From: CAZMBI01 sp964564675
GTDB lineage: Bacteria; Pseudomonadota; Alphaproteobacteria; Rickettsiales; UBA3002
Assembly (NCBI GenBank): GCA_964564675.1
Contig: CAZMBI010000001.1
Coordinates: forward strand, 150,938-214,937
DNA length: 64,000 nucleotides
Direction of reading: 5' to 3'
Under the pieces are notes generated by a model, which saw nothing but the letters and a program-made list of their open reading frames with translations, did no database searches and was not told where the DNA came from. The translations under genes were made by a program, and so were the position numbers. Positions 61,061 to 64,000 of the stretch are shown here, one piece after another. The first letter of the stretch is position 1. Each line of letters opens with the position of its first letter.

Positions 61061-61193
61061 ACACCCTGCTTATTACCTTGTGTTAACCGATTGCGCCAGC
61101 CGGAAGCGGTTTTTGTTATAGGTGGCGCTGCTCTAAGGTAGAATAACTACCAGTTATTAACACATGCGAGGCACATTAGCAGATGTCGAAAAG

Positions 61194-61208
61194 TTAATAA
61201 AGCGTTAA
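61194..61208. promoter_or_regulatory. CtrA-type box (TTAA-N7-TTAA)
   Basis: TTAA at 61194-61197 and 61205-61208 with 7 bp between, about 135 bp upstream of the priming-transferase ATG and about 140 bp upstream of the 61347 gene. Confidence 0.5.
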
Positions 61209-61282
61209 TTTTTACATCCTCCGGTTGGATAACCCGCCTCACCCAATCGGGCGCCAGCGGTTTGCGGCCCGTTTCCCGTTCA

Positions 61283-61316
61283 TCGTCATGAAACTGTCAA
61301 ACAGAACTGATAGACT
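61283..61316 (+). promoter_or_regulatory. PhoB-type promoter of the 61347 gene
   Basis: Direct repeats TCGTCATGAAA (61283-61293) and CTGTCAAACAG (61294-61304) are followed by a 6-bp spacer and a -10-like TAGACT (61311-61316). The first repeat begins exactly as the one at 13302, and the spacing equals that of the other two Pho-type promoters. A TATAAA at 61323 is another possible -10. Confidence 0.5.
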
Positions 61317-61346
61317 AACGGGTATAAAATAAGGAGCAACCCGACT

Positions 61347-62321
61347 ATGGCGAAGCAAGAATCCAAAGACTTTCAAGAAGCCCTTGATCGCGGGCGTGAT
61401 ACCTCGCTCGAAGCATTCGTCAAAAAATGTGTTGACCAGGGCCGCCAAGGCCGATGGCCGAAACTGGAGAAGCAATTACGCATAGCGCGCAGCGGGGTGG
61501 AAGCGATATTCGGGCCGGCGCCTTCCGAACAGCCATGGACGTATCGGGACGCGGTCGATTACGTAAGAAACAACCGAGAAACAATTTTACTCCATACCCC
61601 TATCGCCGTCTATAACGCGCAGAGCGCCGTCAAAGACGCCATTAGTAAAATGGGCCGGGGATTCGATGAAGCGGACAAATTAGGTGATGAATCGGTTGTA
61701 GATGATGGCAAGCAGTTGCTGCATAAATACCTTAAGACGGGTAAGTGGGGAGAAGACGCCTGGAATGCGGAAATTTCAACAGAAAATATTACCGCTAGCC
61801 ACTTGATACAAAAAATAGGCAGTATAAAAAATCTACCTGACAAAACAAAAGACCTATTTGCAGGAGCGATAAAACAGGCCATTCGTGATACGGTAGACAA
61901 ACGGCTGGACAAGCTGCAACAGGCGGAGCAGGCGATAGAAAAAGAATATTTGCACCCGTTAACTTTTTCGGAAGTAGACAGAAAGAAATTGGCGGATTTC
62001 GTACAAACCCGCGCGCAGGAAGATGCCAAACAGTTAGGATTGTACACCAAATTCTCCACTGTTGCGAATATGCAGGGCGATACTCGATTCGAGGCGGAAC
62101 TCAAACAAGCCGCCGAGGACATTGAACGGGGCCATAAACGCTCTTGGGTCGGCCGTGCGCGTTCCATGACCCTGGAGGATATGATCCAGCCTATTAAGGC
62201 GGCTTATCAATTCGGCCCCAAATCACCGGAACGCCTTACCGCCATGCTCGACGACCTTAAAGCACTGGCTGTCGGTCTGAAAATGCAGGAACACGAACGC
62301 AGTCACCTCGCGGCAAGATGA
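61347..62321 (+). CDS. Unknown helical protein with Pho-type promoter
   Basis: A 324-residue protein with no recognised domain. It is highly charged and almost all helical by residue pattern, with no signal peptide or membrane helix. Probable coiled-coil segments lie at about residues 175-205 (Lys/Asp/Gln-rich, RDTVDKRLDKLQQAEQAIEKEY) and 240-265. AAGGAG ten bases before the ATG supports the start. The DNA is somewhat richer in A/T in its middle than neighbouring genes. It may respond to phosphate limitation if the promoter call is right. Confidence 0.65.
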   Translation: MAKQESKDFQEALDRGRDTSLEAFVKKCVDQGRQGRWPKLEKQLRIARSGVEAIFGPAPSEQPWTYRDAVDYVRNNRETILLHTPIAVYNAQSAVKDAISKMGRGFDEADKLGDESVVDDGKQLLHKYLKTGKWGEDAWNAEISTENITASHLIQKIGSIKNLPDKTKDLFAGAIKQAIRDTVDKRLDKLQQAEQAIEKEYLHPLTFSEVDRKKLADFVQTRAQEDAKQLGLYTKFSTVANMQGDTRFEAELKQAAEDIERGHKRSWVGRARSMTLEDMIQPIKAAYQFGPKSPERLTAMLDDLKALAVGLKMQEHERSHLAAR

Positions 62322-62557
62322 TCTGTAATCGGCTGAATCACACCGGCAGCAAGCAATTGCCGAGCAATATCCGCACAACGCGGTGCTGCTTTCCATAGCC
62401 GGCTCGCTTAACAACCCGTTTCCTACCAGCCGCCGGCGGGAAGAAATCGCATACGCTTGATCGTGCCCGCCAAATCGTTCACAAAGAAGTGTATGAAAAC
62501 TGCGTATGCGCAAACCGGTCGGGCAGCCGTGATGCCTTGTCAGCCCGCGGGCCTGCC

Positions 62558-63745
62558 ATGAAACCGGCCCTGGCAATTGGTTCGGCCGGCTTTATCGCCA
62601 CTGCCGTCAGCTTCGGGCCGGCGCGGATGGGCTTTGGCCTGTTTGCGCCGGCATTCCGCGAATCCTTCACGCTGACCACCATTCAGATGGGACTGATCGC
62701 CAGTTTGATATTTTTCGGCTTTTTATGCAGCCTACCATTCAGCAACTTGCTCAGTAAACGCGCCGGGGAAAAAGCTCCGGTTATGCTGGGTTCCATAGCG
62801 GCGGCCCTGGGGTTTCTGATCGCAGCCCACGCCAGTTCCGGCATCATGCTGGCGCTCGGCGTGGCGCTGGCCGGCGCCAGTGCCGGACTGTGCTGGGTTC
62901 CCTTTAACGATGCGGCTGAGCAGGCCGTTCCCGAAGATAAATGCGCCGGCACCCTCTCGGCGATATCCACCGGCACCGCCATGGGTGTGGTGTTAACCAG
63001 CGCCCTGTTTCTGTGGGTCTTATTCGGCGCGCCGGAGTGGCGCCTGGCCTGGAAAATCTTTGTCTTCATCAGCCTGGTGGCGTGTGTTGTCACCTGGCTT
63101 GCCCTGCCCAAAGGCCCCGCAGTAGGTCGCACCGGCGCGCCGGGCCAAGCGGTTTTCTTAAGCAAAGAAGCGTCTCCGCTGTATGCGGCGGCGCTTTGCT
63201 TCGGGGCGTGTAATGCGGTGTATCTGTCTTTTGCCGCCGATTATGTGGTGCAATCGGGCGGCCTGCCGGGTCTGCGCGATCAGGCGGCGGCAGCGGTCAT
63301 ATTCATTGCCTACGGCCTGTTCGGCATCGCGGGGCTGTTTGCCGGCAAGCTGGAACGACACGTCGGCATCATGAAACTGCTATCTATGACCTTTATGGCC
63401 TTTACCGCTTCGCTGGTGATGCTGGCCTTAATGCCCGATATCTGGTTCGGTCTGATTGTCTCCGCCGCACTGCACGGCGCGGCCGTTATGATGATCAGCG
63501 CCATACTCGCATTCTGGAGCCTGCGGCTGTTCCCGGGTAACGGTTCGCGGGGCTTTACCGCGGCACTTTATGCCGTGGCGCTGAGCGGCGCGGCGGGGCC
63601 GATGCTTGCCGGCGTGCTCGCCGACAGCACCAGCCTGACGACGGCGTTACTGGCCACCTCGCTGATCCCGTTAAGTGCTGCCGCGTTATTCACCAGGCTC
63701 AGCTTGAATCGTCTCGCCCGACATCAGGAGCACCCGGCCACCTAG
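62558..63745 (+). CDS. MFS transporter (YbfB/YjiJ-like)
   Basis: A 395-residue major facilitator superfamily protein with 12 predicted helices. The first helix is followed by GPARMGFGLFAPAFRESF, a pattern seen in the YbfB/YjiJ branch. The A-like motif between helices 2 and 3 reads FSNLLSKRAGEKAPV. The substrate cannot be told. The ATG at 62558 starts directly before the first helix; upstream in-frame codons (from 62489) would add a Cys/Arg-rich leader without a ribosome-binding site. No neighbouring gene hints at the substrate. Confidence 0.85.
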   Translation: MKPALAIGSAGFIATAVSFGPARMGFGLFAPAFRESFTLTTIQMGLIASLIFFGFLCSLPFSNLLSKRAGEKAPVMLGSIAAALGFLIAAHASSGIMLALGVALAGASAGLCWVPFNDAAEQAVPEDKCAGTLSAISTGTAMGVVLTSALFLWVLFGAPEWRLAWKIFVFISLVACVVTWLALPKGPAVGRTGAPGQAVFLSKEASPLYAAALCFGACNAVYLSFAADYVVQSGGLPGLRDQAAAAVIFIAYGLFGIAGLFAGKLERHVGIMKLLSMTFMAFTASLVMLALMPDIWFGLIVSAALHGAAVMMISAILAFWSLRLFPGNGSRGFTAALYAVALSGAAGPMLAGVLADSTSLTTALLATSLIPLSAAALFTRLSLNRLARHQEHPAT

Positions 63746-63937
63746 CCGGCTGCCGTCAGCGCTTCTGTCATGCAGGATACTGCGATGGCGCACGAAACTC
63801 GAGGCAGTTTTATTGGCGTAATAGACAGCACCCTCCCTTTCATCTCACCATAATTCCTAGAAAACTCTTACTGGGAATCTTCTGGGAGTTATTTTCGTAT
63901 CAGTTCGGGATATTCAAACCATACACTCATTGATTAG
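63746..63937. other. Right-end intergenic region
   Basis: No gene is seen. A weak stem (AACTC at 63865-63869 region and GAGTT about 20 bp later) is not convincing as a terminator. Confidence 0.4.
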
Positions 63938-64000
63938 TTAGCTTTTCAACTGCTGTTTGATTTCATTCAGCGTGAATCGCTGATGTTTGAGTTTGTGAAT
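63938..64000 (-). CDS. Possible C-terminal end of a gene running in from the right
   Basis: The last 63 bases are open on the minus strand and end in TAA at 63938-63940. The 20 visible residues read IHKLKHQRFTLNEIKQQLKS, a helical, basic end. Too short to assign; the fragment is listed only because it has ordinary coding character and reaches the window edge. Confidence 0.3.
   Translation of the reverse strand: MHKLKHQRFTLNEIKQQLKS

Larger units (their letters stand above)
61061..61346. other. 286-bp intergenic region upstream of exoY-like and 61347 genes
   Basis: No gene is seen. The region is a divergent promoter region for the priming transferase (minus) and the unknown gene at 61347 (plus). 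It holds a CtrA-type box, a PhoB-type promoter and an AAGGAG ribosome-binding site (annotated separately for the first two). Confidence 0.6.

Overview
The window reads as a chromosomal segment of a free-living, Gram-negative alphaproteobacterium. The evidence is a MucR/Ros-type regulator, DUF1465 and DUF2125-like proteins, an AddA helicase next to trxA, a Rickettsia-type 17 kDa surface antigen, a System I cytochrome c maturation block, a succinoglycan-like exo cluster, and five exact CtrA-type boxes (TTAA-N7-TTAA) in intergenic DNA. I cannot name the genus. Most of the window is GC-rich and tightly packed. Two long genes (19364-20917 and 24138-27431) are visibly AT-richer and look acquired.

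Layout. 1-2.6 kb: the end of a Pro/Ala-rich protein and a MucR-like regulator. 2.6-7.2 kb: a minus-strand operon nadA-DUF2125-nadC-dctQ-dctM, which joins NAD synthesis to a TRAP transporter. 7.6-12.7 kb: an unknown helical protein, a compact glutamine-synthetase-like protein, trxA, and an AddA without its nuclease domain. 12.7-15.7 kb: DUF1465, an M48 peptidase and an unknown gene that both have PhoB-type promoters, apaG, and a small lipoprotein. 15.8-17.8 kb: an LpxH-like phosphoesterase and a GT4 glycosyltransferase that carries an in-frame palindromic repeat. 18.7-22.4 kb: lepA, split at the GTPase/domain II junction by about 1.8 kb holding an opposite-strand zincin-like gene. 22.4-24.0 kb: a DUF2946-like protein and a Met/His-rich outer-membrane protein. 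24.1-27.4 kb: a 1097-residue GT4 + GT28-like + HAD fusion. 27.6-30.6 kb: a cyanide-insensitive-type cytochrome bd operon with a DUF2474-like small subunit, divergent from a BigR/SqrR-like ArsR regulator, with a perfect operator between them. 30.6-37.3 kb: tRNA-Pro, an alpha/beta hydrolase, queC-queE, metZ, fabI, a 17 kDa antigen, and an orphan heme-copper oxidase. 37.4-41.5 kb: ccmD-E-F-[J-like]-G-H. 41.6-45.2 kb: a UbiH-type hydroxylase, a GtrB-like GT2, and TrkH. 45.2-61.1 kb: an exopolysaccharide cluster (tyrosine-kinase-like chain-length protein, GalU, GalE, porin, export lipoprotein, ExoL/A/M/O-like glycosyltransferases, ExoV-like pyruvyl transferase, ExoQ-like polymerase, ExoY/WbaP-like priming transferase). 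61.3-63.7 kb: an unknown gene with a third PhoB-type promoter and an MFS transporter.

The points most worth following are: the clean split of lepA; three promoters with identical Pho-box/-10 geometry in front of an M48 protease and two unknown genes; the probable persulfide switch on cytochrome bd; the trimodular glycosyltransferase/phosphatase; and the repeat-derived peptide inside a glycosyltransferase. All family assignments come from reading motifs in the translated sequence. No database search was run.
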